DNA of 64,000 nt from Polyangium spumosum (GTDB taxonomy: Bacteria; Myxococcota_A; Polyangia; Polyangiales; Polyangiaceae): NCBI RefSeq assembly GCF_009649845.1, contig NZ_WJIE01000001.1, positions 1,411,054 through 1,475,053 of the forward strand. The letters run 5' to 3'. Below the pieces are notes generated by a model. That model made no database searches. It had not been told where the DNA came from and saw only the letters and a list, made by a program, of their open reading frames with translations. How positions within the stretch are numbered: the first letter of the stretch is position 1; every line of letters begins with the position of its first letter. Made by a program: the position numbers and the translations under genes. Positions 26,541 through 36,347 of this stretch are shown here, one piece after another.

Positions 26541-28217
26541 ATGCGTATGCTCTTTCCTCTGATCCTTCTCGTCGCCATGGCTGGATGCGCCCCGACCGCG
26601 GCATCCACCCCCGGCCCCCAGACGCCCACGAACGCAGGCGACACGCCCCCCACCCCCACGAAGACGACCCCGCCGGGCGCGACGGCTCAGCCCGACGCGG
26701 GCAAGCCAGGCGGCGACAAGAAGCCCTACCGCGAGGAGGAGCTCGCCGAGCCGAAGTTCGACCTCGTCATCACGCCCCTGCCCCCGGCCCCGAAGGGCCT
26801 GGCCGCGGCGCCCAAGGCGTGTGACGTGTTCCTCAAGCGAAAGCTCACGGAGGCGCCCTCCTGCGCCGAGCCGGCGCGAGCGCTCGAGGCCCTCGACAAG
26901 GCCCTCGCCGAAGGGAACGTGGACAAACGTGACGCGATGCTCGCCGGCCTCGAGTCGTGCGCGGGCCTGCCGCCCGGCGTGGCGCGCGCCCTGCGCGCCG
27001 AGCTCGCGCCCATGGCGTGCGCGGACGTGATCCTCGAGCCCGTGATCGCCGCGCCCCCGAAGGGCATCGACGGCGCCGTCTACACGACGATGCGTGGCCT
27101 CGCGACCGCAGCGCGGCTCTCCCGCGCCGGCGACGCGCCCCCGAAGATCACGCCGCCCTACGACAAGCAGAAGCTGCTCGCGTTCATCAACGGCCCGATG
27201 AAGGACTGGGTCGCCGAGCAGGCGACGGCCATCCAGGCGCTCTCGAACGACGCCGCCGGCCTGCGGTACTACGCCCGCGGCGTCGCGGCCATCGAGGCCG
27301 GCATGGCCGATCTCAGGCTCGTCGAGGCCGTCCGCGCGGTGCCGCTGCCGCCGGAGCTCGCGAAGGAGCCCGACGCCCGGAACATCTACTACGCCGAGCT
27401 CGATCAGACCCTCGACCCGCGCAAGGACCGCGGCCGAGACGCGGTGCTCGTCGGCATGCGAGACCTCGCGGCCGTGGGCGTGCTGCGCGACACGCGCCTC
27501 GACCGCGCGCGCGCGCTGCTCTCGCGCCTCTACGGCGGCCGGCGCATCGACGCGCTCGACGCCCTGATCGTGCCGCCGCTGCCCAAGGTCGCGCCCGCGG
27601 ACCTCACCGAGCGGCTCGCGACGAAGCTGCCGACGTTCCACGCGGGGCTGCTCCTGCCGAAGGACGCCGCGGCGAAGGCGAGCGTCCTGCGCGCGCTGAT
27701 GGAGCGTGGGATCCCGCTGCCGCACCGGATTGCGCTGAAAAACGAGACGCCCGTCGACGACGCCCGCCGCATGTACGCGCGAGCACGCGTCGAGCTCGGC
27801 CGCGTCTATCTGCGCGCGGTCGATTTTGATCAAGCGGCGTCGCTGTATGCGGGGCTGCCCGAGGGAGCACGGACGGACGAGGACGCATTTTTCTCCGCGC
27901 TCGTCGAGGCGCTTCGCAACGGGCCGGAGGACGCCGCCACGATGGTCCGATCGGCGCCCGTCCCGATGCTCGGCATGGGGCAAATCGCGGGCCTCGACGC
28001 GATCACGAAGGCGAAGGGCCCGTTCGCGGGCGCGGCGGCCTTCGACGCGGCGCTCATCAAGCAGATCACGGCGCCCATCGGCGCGGACGCGGCCTATTTC
28101 CGCGACGTCGCCGCGCGATTCAAGGAGGCCGCCGGCCTGCTCGGCGACGCCGCCCAGCGCAAGAGCGCCGAAGACCGCGCCAAGGCCGCCGAGGCCACGG
28201 CGAGCGCCATTCGCTGA
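26541..28217 (+). CDS. Putative lipoprotein with helical repeats
   Basis: 558 residues. The signal MRMLFPLILLVAMAGC is a clean lipobox, then a Pro/Thr linker (TPGPQTPTNAGDTPPTPT). The mature part is helical and Ala-rich with a few short repeats (ALEALDKALAEGNVDKRDAMLAG; LGRVYLRAVDFDQAASLYAGLP) that look TPR-like. No catalytic motif is seen. It is divergent from the peptidase operon with a 138-base promoter gap. Function unknown. Confidence 0.75.
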   Translation: MRMLFPLILLVAMAGCAPTAASTPGPQTPTNAGDTPPTPTKTTPPGATAQPDAGKPGGDKKPYREEELAEPKFDLVITPLPPAPKGLAAAPKACDVFLKRKLTEAPSCAEPARALEALDKALAEGNVDKRDAMLAGLESCAGLPPGVARALRAELAPMACADVILEPVIAAPPKGIDGAVYTTMRGLATAARLSRAGDAPPKITPPYDKQKLLAFINGPMKDWVAEQATAIQALSNDAAGLRYYARGVAAIEAGMADLRLVEAVRAVPLPPELAKEPDARNIYYAELDQTLDPRKDRGRDAVLVGMRDLAAVGVLRDTRLDRARALLSRLYGGRRIDALDALIVPPLPKVAPADLTERLATKLPTFHAGLLLPKDAAAKASVLRALMERGIPLPHRIALKNETPVDDARRMYARARVELGRVYLRAVDFDQAASLYAGLPEGARTDEDAFFSALVEALRNGPEDAATMVRSAPVPMLGMGQIAGLDAITKAKGPFAGAAAFDAALIKQITAPIGADAAYFRDVAARFKEAAGLLGDAAQRKSAEDRAKAAEATASAIR

Positions 28218-28403
28218 AGCAACTTCCCTTTTTCTGTCCACTCCCCCATAAGGCCGTCCCCATTCGAATTTGACGCGCGCGAAACGCGCTGCGCTACGGG
28301 GCGAACACGCCTACGCACGCCAGCGTCTTTGCCGCGACGTTGACGCGAACGCGATAGGATCGATACCGTACGCGTTCCCCTCGCTTGTCTGTAGGCCGAC
28401 CTT

Positions 28404-31400
28404 ATGACCGGGAACACGGGATTGGGTCGCGTGCGTCCCAGGAAACTTTTCGTGGAATCGATAGCGTCCCACCGCAATGCGACGCCGCCCGCCGCGGCCC
28501 ACCCCCCCGACGATGCGCTCCTCCGGCTCGAAAGCGCGATGCTCCGCGTCGCGGCCGGCGGCGCGCCCGAGCTCCTCCTCGTGGGCGGCGGCAAACACGC
28601 CGCCCGCGCCGAGCTCCTGCGCTCGTTCTGCGAGAGCGCGATCGGCCAGTGCACGCTCGTGCTCGCAGGCGAGGGCAACCTGATCCACGCGGGCGAACCT
28701 TACGGCCCGCTCGTCTCCGCGCTCACCCGCGCCGCCCCGATGCTCGGCCACGAGCCCGGATCCCTCGGCCCGCTCGTCCGGCAGCGCGCCCCCGAGGCCA
28801 TGCTCGGCAACGGCCGCCTGCTGCTCGACCTCTGCCCAGCGCTCGCCTCCCTCGTGCCGGACGATCGTCCCGCCGAACCCCTGCCCCCCGCGTTCGCCGA
28901 CGAACGCATGACGACGACCCTGCTCCGCCTGCTCGCGGCGCTCGCCGTGCCCGAGCGGCCCATCGTGCTGGCGATCTCGCACCTCGACGCGGCCGACAGC
29001 GCGACGTTACGCCTCGTCATGCGCCTGCTCGAGAGCAGCACGTGCCGGTATCTGCTGATCGCCGCCACGCTCTCGGACCGCGCGCACCCGGCGTGGGAGG
29101 AGACACTCGGCGCGTGGCTGCAGGAGGGCAGCCGGGCCCGCGTGGACGGCGTCCACCTCGGCCCGCCGGACGACGCGGAGCTCCGGGCCCAGCGCGCCGC
29201 GATCACGAGCCTCCCGGAGCCGTCCCGCCTGGCGCTCGCCGCCGCCGCATGCCTCGGACGAACGGCCGATCTCGACGCCATCGCGGCCGCCCTGGGCGCG
29301 CCCCCCGACGAGGTCCGGTCACGCCTCGCGCCTGCCGAAGCGGCCGGTCTGCTCGGCCGCGAGGGCGCGACGTACGTGTTCGAAAGCGACCTCGAAGCCC
29401 GTGACGTCCGGCGGGAGGCCACGCGGGACGACCACGCGCGGCTCGCGGCGATGCACCTCCGCCTCGCCGCGTTCCTCATGCGCGGGATGAGGGAGGACGA
29501 GCCGAACGAGCGGCTCTACGAGGCAGCAGGGCACGTCCTCTGCGGCAGGAGCGGCGCGTCCCGCGCGCACCTCGCGCCGGCGGAGCGGGCGCACCTGTGC
29601 AGGATCACCTTCGCCGCCGCCCGGCGCGCGCGGGCCGCAGGGGCTTCGACCGTGGCCGCCGATTACCTCGGCGCGGCGGGGGACCTGCTCGAAGGGCACG
29701 ACGATCCGGCGGAGATCCCGCCCGACCTCGCCGGAAAAATCCTCCTCGCGCAGGCCGAGTGCGCCGCCAAGCGGGGCGATCGGCCTGCGACCGAGGCCCG
29801 CGTCGCGGAGCTCCAGAGGCGCGCGCGTGGCGAGCTGGAACGACAAACCGTCGCCCGGATCCTCATCGACCTGCACGCGGGCCTCGGCGAGCACGAGCAG
29901 GCCTACGCCCGCGCCGCGTCCTGCCTCGCGCCCCTCGGCGTGCGCCTGCCCGAGCGGCCGGGCCCCGAGGACATGAGGGCCACGTTCGAAGCGACCTGGG
30001 ACGCCCTCGGCGATCGCGCGATCGAGGAGATCGCCGACCTCGAGCCCATGACGAACCCCGAGGCGCTCGCGGCGACGGCGGCGCTCTTCGCGGTCCACCC
30101 GTCCGCGCAGGCGCTCGGGCCGGACGCGGCGGACATCGTCGCCTGTCACCTCGTGCGGCTCGCGCTGCTCCACGGCAACGCGCCCGCGTCCGTGGTGGGT
30201 CACGTCTCGTTCGGCGCGGCGCTCGTGGGGCGGCACGGCGATCACCGCGGCGGCTACCGGTTCGGCAAGGTGGCCATGGACCTCTGCGAGCAGATGGGCT
30301 CGGCCCTGCTCCAGGGCATCGTCGGCGCGTGTTTCGCCACGAACATCTCCGTCTGGACGCACCACCTGCGCGCGAGCATCGCCTATTCGAGGCGCGCCCA
30401 CGAGGCGGCCCTCTCGTCCGGCAACACCACGTGCGCCCGGCGGAGCGGCGCCCTCGTCGCGCTCTTCATGCTCCTGAAAGGCGACCCGCTCGACGACGTC
30501 GCCCGCGAGGTGCGGAGCCACGAAGAGGCGCGGCGAGATCCGAACGATCCCGAAGGGATCGGCGAGCTGCTCGAGGCGATCGAGCGCTTCGTGGTCCAGC
30601 AAAAGGGGCGCGCCGCGCCGCCGCCCGCGCGGAGGGACGAGGCCGCGCCCCTCCGCTTCGGCGCGCTCGCGCGGCGCGTGCTCGACGTCGGCGCCCTCGT
30701 CCTCGCCGGCGAATACGACGACGCGCTCGTCGCGAGCGCCTCGCTCCGGGCGCACGCCCCCGCGTTCGCCTCGCAGGTCCTCCTGCCGGCGGAGCGCTAC
30801 TTCACGGCCCTCGCCGAGGGCGGCAGCCGCGCGGCCGGCACGCTGGCCGCCCGCCTCTCGGCGCTCGACGAGCTCGCCGCCGACCTCGAGCGCTGGGCCG
30901 ATCGGTGCCCCGAGAACTTCCAGCACGAGCACGCGCTCGTCCTCGCCGAACGGAGCCGCCTCGCCGGCCGCGACGTCGACGCCATGCGCCTCTACGACCA
31001 GGCCATCGCCGCCGCCCGCGACAACGGGTTCGCCCACGGCGAGGGCCTCGCCGCCGAGGCCGCCGTGCGGTTCTACGAGGGCCGCGGCTTCCCCACCATC
31101 GCCGCGGCCTACCTGCGCCTCGCGCGGGCCGCCTACGCCCGCTGGGGCGCGGGTGGCAAGGTCGAGCGGCTCGATCGCCGCTACGCCAAGCTCGGCGCCG
31201 CCGAGGACCCGGTCACGGGCAACTCGAAGCCCCCGCTCCGCGCCGCCGGCCTCGACATCGACGTCCTCGCCGCGGTGCAGACGGCCCACGCCGTCGCCGA
31301 GGAGATCGTCCTGCAGCGCCTCATCGTCACGCTCATGCGGATCGTCATCGAGCACGGCGGGGCCCAGCGCTGCCACGTGCTCCTCGCGACCGACGGCGGC

Positions 31401-32657
31401 GAGCTCGCCCACGCGGGCCGCGCCCTCGTGACCTCGCAGGGCCTCGACATCGAGGTCCCCGGCGGGCGCGCCCGTGATCTCGCCACGCTCCTGCCCGAGT
31501 CCGTCCTCGGCTACGTCCGCCGCACCCGCGAGCCGATCCTGCTCGACGACGCCACCGCCGAGCCCATGTTCTCCGCCGATCCCTACATCGCGCGCGCCAG
31601 GCCCCGCTCCGTCCTCTGCATGCCCATCACGCGGCAGACCGAGCTCGTCGGCATCTTCTACATGGAGAACAACCTCGTCCCGGGCGCCTTCACCCCGCGG
31701 CGCTTGTCGTTGCTCGAGTTCCTCGCCGCCCAGGCCGCGATCTCGCTCGATCATGCCAAGCTCTACGCCGACCTCGCCCGCGAGAACAACGAGCGGCGCC
31801 GCACCGAGCAGACCCTCCGCCGCAGCGAGGAGCGCATGCGCCGCCTCGTCGAGATCGCCGGCGTGATCCCCTGGGAGGCCGACGCCGAGACCGAGCGCTT
31901 CACCTACGTCGGCCCGCAGGCCGAGGAGCGGCTCGGCTGGCCCACGAGCGCCTGGTACAAGCCGAACTTCCTGCGAGATCACGCGCACCCCGAGGATCGT
32001 GAGCTCGCCCTTTCCGCCTTCACCCGCGCCGCCGCCCACGAGAGCCCCGGCGGGCTCGAGGTTCGTTTGTGCACCAAGGATGGCCGCGCCGTGTGGCTGC
32101 ACATGGTCGTCAGCGTCGCCGAGCGCGAAGGCGGCCAGCGGCTGCTCTCGGGCTTCTTCTTCGACGTCACCGCGCGCAAGCACGCCGAGGAGACCCTGCG
32201 CGAGCAGCTCGAGATCATCCACCGCCAGCGCGAGGACATCCGCACGCTCTCGACGCCGCTGCTCGACGTGTGGGACGGCGTCGTCGCCATGCCCATCCTC
32301 GGCGCCCTCGACGCGTCCCGCGCGGCGCGGGCCATGGAGGTCCTGCTCGGCACGATCGCGCAGCGCGCCGTCCACTGCGCCATCCTGGACCTGACGGGCG
32401 TCGCGACCGTCGATCCCGTCACGGCCGAGCACCTGCTCCGCATCGTGCGCGCCGTCGAGCTGCTCGGCGCGCGCGCGGTCGTGGTCGGGATCCAGGCCGA
32501 GGTCGCGCGCACCCTCGTCTCGCTCGACATCGGCCTCGGCCGCGTCGAGACCCGGGCGTCGCTGAAGGACGCGCTCCAGAAGCTCCGGCCACCGTCCCCG
32601 CACGGCCGGCGTATGCCCACCGAGCGGCGGCCCATCCTCGGGCGAATGCCCGAGTGA
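28404..32657 (+). CDS. Giant signalling protein: degenerate ATPase, helical repeats, GAF, PAS, STAS
   Basis: 1417 residues. An AAA_16-like region occupies about residues 30-330, but its P-loop is degenerate (LLVGGGKHAARAELL lacks GK-S/T) and its Walker B is weak (VLAISHLDAADSA). Helical, TPR-like sequence runs from about 340 to 940. A GAF domain lies at about 955-1115 (ILLDDATAEPMFSADPYI; SVLCMPITRQTELVGIFYMEN), a PAS domain at 1135-1250 and a STAS domain at 1265-1395. Such proteins usually start with a kinase or end in a histidine kinase; this one has neither. In the STAS domain the first conserved threonine site reads VDPVTAE, so that phosphosite has become Pro; the second (VARTLVSLD) is kept. 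A stressosome-like sensor is inferred. Confidence 0.85.
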   Translation: MTGNTGLGRVRPRKLFVESIASHRNATPPAAAHPPDDALLRLESAMLRVAAGGAPELLLVGGGKHAARAELLRSFCESAIGQCTLVLAGEGNLIHAGEPYGPLVSALTRAAPMLGHEPGSLGPLVRQRAPEAMLGNGRLLLDLCPALASLVPDDRPAEPLPPAFADERMTTTLLRLLAALAVPERPIVLAISHLDAADSATLRLVMRLLESSTCRYLLIAATLSDRAHPAWEETLGAWLQEGSRARVDGVHLGPPDDAELRAQRAAITSLPEPSRLALAAAACLGRTADLDAIAAALGAPPDEVRSRLAPAEAAGLLGREGATYVFESDLEARDVRREATRDDHARLAAMHLRLAAFLMRGMREDEPNERLYEAAGHVLCGRSGASRAHLAPAERAHLCRITFAAARRARAAGASTVAADYLGAAGDLLEGHDDPAEIPPDLAGKILLAQAECAAKRGDRPATEARVAELQRRARGELERQTVARILIDLHAGLGEHEQAYARAASCLAPLGVRLPERPGPEDMRATFEATWDALGDRAIEEIADLEPMTNPEALAATAALFAVHPSAQALGPDAADIVACHLVRLALLHGNAPASVVGHVSFGAALVGRHGDHRGGYRFGKVAMDLCEQMGSALLQGIVGACFATNISVWTHHLRASIAYSRRAHEAALSSGNTTCARRSGALVALFMLLKGDPLDDVAREVRSHEEARRDPNDPEGIGELLEAIERFVVQQKGRAAPPPARRDEAAPLRFGALARRVLDVGALVLAGEYDDALVASASLRAHAPAFASQVLLPAERYFTALAEGGSRAAGTLAARLSALDELAADLERWADRCPENFQHEHALVLAERSRLAGRDVDAMRLYDQAIAAARDNGFAHGEGLAAEAAVRFYEGRGFPTIAAAYLRLARAAYARWGAGGKVERLDRRYAKLGAAEDPVTGNSKPPLRAAGLDIDVLAAVQTAHAVAEEIVLQRLIVTLMRIVIEHGGAQRCHVLLATDGGELAHAGRALVTSQGLDIEVPGGRARDLATLLPESVLGYVRRTREPILLDDATAEPMFSADPYIARARPRSVLCMPITRQTELVGIFYMENNLVPGAFTPRRLSLLEFLAAQAAISLDHAKLYADLARENNERRRTEQTLRRSEERMRRLVEIAGVIPWEADAETERFTYVGPQAEERLGWPTSAWYKPNFLRDHAHPEDRELALSAFTRAAAHESPGGLEVRLCTKDGRAVWLHMVVSVAEREGGQRLLSGFFFDVTARKHAEETLREQLEIIHRQREDIRTLSTPLLDVWDGVVAMPILGALDASRAARAMEVLLGTIAQRAVHCAILDLTGVATVDPVTAEHLLRIVRAVELLGARAVVVGIQAEVARTLVSLDIGLGRVETRASLKDALQKLRPPSPHGRRMPTERRPILGRMPE

Positions 32658-32662
32658 ATCGC

Positions 32663-35600
32663 TCAGTGGGATTGCGCGCAGCTCGCCGCGAAATGCTCCA
32701 CCGTGTCAGGGGTCGATCGGGCGATCCATGCGCGTAACGCCCCGGGATCACGCGGAAGATCGTCCGGCCAGACCCGCACGGTCCCGTCGTCGCCCACGGA
32801 CACGGCCCAGCTCCCGTCGGGGGCGATGTCCACGTCCCGCACGGAGCCCTCGTGCATGCCGAGCACGCGCCCCTCGCCGATCGTGAGGTCCCAGAGCCGC
32901 ACGGTCTTGTCCTCGCTCCCCGTCACGAGCGCCTCGCCGTCCTCCGAGAGGTCGAGCAGGCTCGTGGGGCCGTTGTGGCCACGCAGCAGGCGGACCGCGC
33001 CCGTCGCGACGTCCCAGAGCCGCACCGTGGCATCCGCGCCCAGGCTGAGCAGCGTCTCGCCGTCCGGCAGGAACGACAAACCGAACACGTGGTACCCGCT
33101 CGCGTCGTAGGTGCGGGCCTCGGCCTTGCCCTCGTCCCAGATCCGCACCTTGTGGTCGACGGAGCCCGTGGCGACGGTCTTGCCGTCGGGGGAGAAGGCG
33201 ACGGACTCGACGCGCCCGTCGTGGCCGGCGAGGACCCGGCTCTCGCCCGTGGCGAGGTCCCAGATACGCGCGGTCGTGTCGTGGCTGCCCGTCGCGAGCC
33301 TCGCGCCGTCGAGGGAGAACCCGAGCGTGTAGATGCCCTTCTCGTGCCGACCGAGCGCGCGCACCTCGCCGGAGTCGACGTCCCAGAGCTTCACCGCGCC
33401 CGTCACCTCCCCGATCGCGATCGACGCGCCGTCCCGGGAGAACCGGATCCTCGGCCCCTGCCCGCCCTCCGCGTGATAGGCCCGGATCTCGTGCCCCTGC
33501 GTGTCCCAGAGCCGCACCGTCCCGTCCACGCCCGAGGTGGCGATCACGTCGCCGGACGGCGAGAACTCCGCGCGGTAGAGCTCGCCCACGTGCCCCACGA
33601 GCGTCACGGGTTCTCCGCCGCGCACGGGCCAGAGCCGCGCGACGCCGTCGGCCCCCGCGGAGAGGACGTGCTCCCCCGTCGGCGAGATGTCGACCGCGAC
33701 GGCCGGCCCGACGTGCCTGCCGAGCACGCGGCCCGGCGCGGCGTCGACCGGGAAGATACGCGTGGTGCCGTCCGCGCTCGCCACGATCAGGCGGGTGTTG
33801 TCTCGCGAGAAGGCCAGGTCCGGGATGTTGTCGCGCATGCCGACGAACTTGCGCCGCTCGCCGGTCGCGAGGTTGACGAGCCGCACGGTGTGATCGTTGC
33901 CGCCGTAGGCGAGCATGCGCCCGTCGGAGGAGAAGACCATCGCGCGGACGACGCTGTCGTACGTCGGCAGCGACGTGCCCGCGCCCGTGTCGAGGTCCCA
34001 GATCCGCACGGCGCCGTCGGCCGTGGCTGCCGCGAGGAGGCGACCGTCGGGCGAGAAGGAGATCTGCACGATGCGCTCGCTGAGCCCTTCGAAGACGCGT
34101 GACTCCTTCGGGTTCTGCACGCCCCAGACCCGCACGGTCCCGTCCGAGGCCCCGGCCGCGACGAGCCGCGAGTCCGGGGAGAACCGCATGGGATACAGCG
34201 GGAGCTGCTGCATCGTGGCCGGGTGGACCAGCATGTCGGGCAGCACGCGAGGCTCCCCGCCTCGTCGATCGTGCAGGTAGATCGTGCGGGAGAGCCCCGC
34301 GGTCAGGAAAAAACGGCCATCCGGGGCGAAGATCGATTTCAGGCTCGTCTCGACCCCCGTCGCGAGCAGGCGGCTCTTGCCCGTCGCGACGTCCCATACC
34401 CGCGTGGTCGCGTCGTCGCCTTGGCTGATGATCTCCTTTCCGTCGCGCGACGGGAAGGCGAACAGCACGGAGCTCGTGTGCCCGCGCAGCGTGGTGATCG
34501 GGGCGCCCGTCGCCGCGTCCCACACGCGGATCGTGCGGTCCTTGCCCGTCGAGAGCAGCCGCTTGTCGTCCGGGAAAAACGTGACGAACCAGACCTCGTC
34601 CTCGTGCCCGCGCAGCGGGAGGAAGCCGCCGGCCTCGAGGTCGTAGATCCCCGCGGTGTGATCGTCGCTCGCCGTGACGAGCCGCTTTCCATCACGCGAG
34701 AGGGCGATCCGGTTGATGGGGCCCTTCTGCTCGCGCAGCACCTGCGCCGGCCCGTGCACCCACGCGTCCGCGGCCACGACGCGCGCCCGGCTCCACTGAT
34801 CGAACGTCGGCGAGAGCGCCTTCAGCCACGCGAGCGCCTCGTTCGGGTCGCGGAGGACGGCCGTACGCGCCTGGACCAGCGTGAGCTCGTCGGCGTGCGC
34901 GATCGCCCGGTGCTCGGCCTCCACCGCTTTTTTGCGCGCCTCCTCCGCGAGCGCGTGCTCCCGCGTGACGCGATCCCGCTCCTTCAGCACCTTGGCGAAG
35001 AAGAGCCCTCCGGCCGTGATCAGCACGCAGAGCGCCGCGACGGCCACGGAGAGCGCGGCGCGGTGCTTGCGGGCGAAGCGCCACGCCTTCTCGCGGGTCG
35101 TGTAGAGGTGCACGCCCACGAGCTGCCCCGCCAGAAAGCGGCGCAGATCCTCCGCGAGCGCCTTCGCCGTCGGGTACCGCGCGGCCGGATCCCGCGCCAT
35201 CGCCTTGTCCACGATCGCCAGGAGATCGAGCGGGATCCCGGCCTGCATCTCCGGCAGCGGCGCCGGCGGGCCCTCGAGCACCCGCTGCAGGATCTTCATC
35301 CCGCTCACGCCGGCGTACGGCGCCCGCCCGGCGAGCACGTGGTAGAGGATCGCCCCGAGCGCATACACGTCCGCGCGCTCGTCCACGGCCTCGGCCGCCG
35401 CTTGCTCGGGCGGCATGTACGCGGGTGTGCCCATCACCGAGCCCACGAGCGTGATCCCGTCGACGAGCGTGCCGCCTCCCTCGGACGTGACCTCGCCGCC
35501 CGCCTCGGGGGCCTCGGTCTCGGCCGGCGCTTTCACCTCGACGACGGGCTCGGAAAGGTCTTTCCCGAGGCCCCAGTCGATCACGAGCGTCTCGCCGTGG

Positions 35601-36220
35601 GCCCCCACGAGCACGTTCGCGGGCTTCAGATCCCGGTGGATGATGCGTTTTTCGTGCGCGTAGGCCACCGCGTCGGTGACGGCGAGCACGTGGGTGAGCA
35701 GCGGGAGCCGCTCGTCGAGCTTGCCCGCGCCCTCGATGATCTCGGAGAGCGGGCGCCCGGAGACGAGCTTCATCGAATAAAACGGCTCACCCGTCGGCCA
35801 CCGCCCGGCCTCGTAGACCGGCACGATCGACGGGTGCTGCAGCCGCGCCGTGAGCAGCGCCTCCCGGACGAACCGGTCCTCGGCGGCGGAGCCCGTATCG
35901 AGCAGCTCCTTCAGCGCCACCCGCCGATCGAGCCGCTGATCACGCGCCGACAGGACCCGCCCGATCCCGCCCTGCGCGACCTCGCCCTCGACCGAATAAC
36001 TCGACCGGTCGACGAGCGGCAGCCGCGCCGCGCTCCACCGCCCCGACGCAGGCACGCTCGTCGTTTGCCCGGACGACGACGCCTGGCTCAAGGGCAACGT
36101 CGGCGCCGCGCCGAGGTCCGCCCCGGCGCCGTTTTTGCTCCCGCCTCGCGTGTGGGGCGCGCTCGTCGCTGGTTGACCTCGGTCCGTCTCCCCCGCTCCT
36201 CGCGATGGCTCCCCGTTCAT
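32663..36220 (-). CDS. Hanks-type Ser/Thr protein kinase fused to WD40 propellers
   Basis: 1185 residues. The kinase domain is at about residues 60-350. Gly-rich GEVAQGGIGRVLSA, VALKELLD (catalytic Lys), IIHRDLKPANVLV and APE-like YMPPEQAAAEAVDERADVYALGAIL are present. The metal-binding DFG reads DWG (VIDWGLGKD), as in many such bacterial fusions. A transmembrane helix is near 388-410 (LSVAVAALCVLITAGGLFF). From about 485 to 1150 come roughly 16 WD40 repeats (for example TVRLWDLTIGEG), enough for two propellers facing the outside. The N terminus is low-complexity. A receptor-like kinase is inferred; the ligand is unknown. The gene ends six bases from the convergent STAS gene. Confidence 0.93.
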   Translation of the reverse strand: MNGEPSRGAGETDRGQPATSAPHTRGGSKNGAGADLGAAPTLPLSQASSSGQTTSVPASGRWSAARLPLVDRSSYSVEGEVAQGGIGRVLSARDQRLDRRVALKELLDTGSAAEDRFVREALLTARLQHPSIVPVYEAGRWPTGEPFYSMKLVSGRPLSEIIEGAGKLDERLPLLTHVLAVTDAVAYAHEKRIIHRDLKPANVLVGAHGETLVIDWGLGKDLSEPVVEVKAPAETEAPEAGGEVTSEGGGTLVDGITLVGSVMGTPAYMPPEQAAAEAVDERADVYALGAILYHVLAGRAPYAGVSGMKILQRVLEGPPAPLPEMQAGIPLDLLAIVDKAMARDPAARYPTAKALAEDLRRFLAGQLVGVHLYTTREKAWRFARKHRAALSVAVAALCVLITAGGLFFAKVLKERDRVTREHALAEEARKKAVEAEHRAIAHADELTLVQARTAVLRDPNEALAWLKALSPTFDQWSRARVVAADAWVHGPAQVLREQKGPINRIALSRDGKRLVTASDDHTAGIYDLEAGGFLPLRGHEDEVWFVTFFPDDKRLLSTGKDRTIRVWDAATGAPITTLRGHTSSVLFAFPSRDGKEIISQGDDATTRVWDVATGKSRLLATGVETSLKSIFAPDGRFFLTAGLSRTIYLHDRRGGEPRVLPDMLVHPATMQQLPLYPMRFSPDSRLVAAGASDGTVRVWGVQNPKESRVFEGLSERIVQISFSPDGRLLAAATADGAVRIWDLDTGAGTSLPTYDSVVRAMVFSSDGRMLAYGGNDHTVRLVNLATGERRKFVGMRDNIPDLAFSRDNTRLIVASADGTTRIFPVDAAPGRVLGRHVGPAVAVDISPTGEHVLSAGADGVARLWPVRGGEPVTLVGHVGELYRAEFSPSGDVIATSGVDGTVRLWDTQGHEIRAYHAEGGQGPRIRFSRDGASIAIGEVTGAVKLWDVDSGEVRALGRHEKGIYTLGFSLDGARLATGSHDTTARIWDLATGESRVLAGHDGRVESVAFSPDGKTVATGSVDHKVRIWDEGKAEARTYDASGYHVFGLSFLPDGETLLSLGADATVRLWDVATGAVRLLRGHNGPTSLLDLSEDGEALVTGSEDKTVRLWDLTIGEGRVLGMHEGSVRDVDIAPDGSWAVSVGDDGTVRVWPDDLPRDPGALRAWIARSTPDTVEHFAASCAQSH

Positions 36221-36278
36221 CGCCCGGCCCTCTCCGCGGCTCTCCAGGCGAAAACACGCCCGATCATGCCGTCATGCT

Positions 36279-36297
36279 AGCCCCCACGAACGGGGCT
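36279..36297. promoter_or_regulatory. Inverted repeat in the divergent kinase/symporter promoter gap
   Basis: AGCCCC at 36279-36284 pairs with GGGGCT at 36292-36297 around a seven-base loop, in the 127-base gap between the WD40 kinase and the symporter. It may be an operator or a small hairpin; no -10/-35 pair is clear. Confidence 0.35.
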
Positions 36298-36347
36298 CAC
36301 CATGAACAATTGACGACGCTCCGGCCCCGCGTGAAGACAGCCAGGCC

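Noticed and set aside
26403-28241. Upstream extension of the active M16 peptidase
   Set aside because: Signal peptide starts at the ATG at 26402; the extension is antisense to a lipoprotein gene.
29319-32603. 1094-codon open frame on the minus strand
   Set aside because: Antisense to the giant STAS protein, whose GAF, PAS and STAS motifs fix the real frame.
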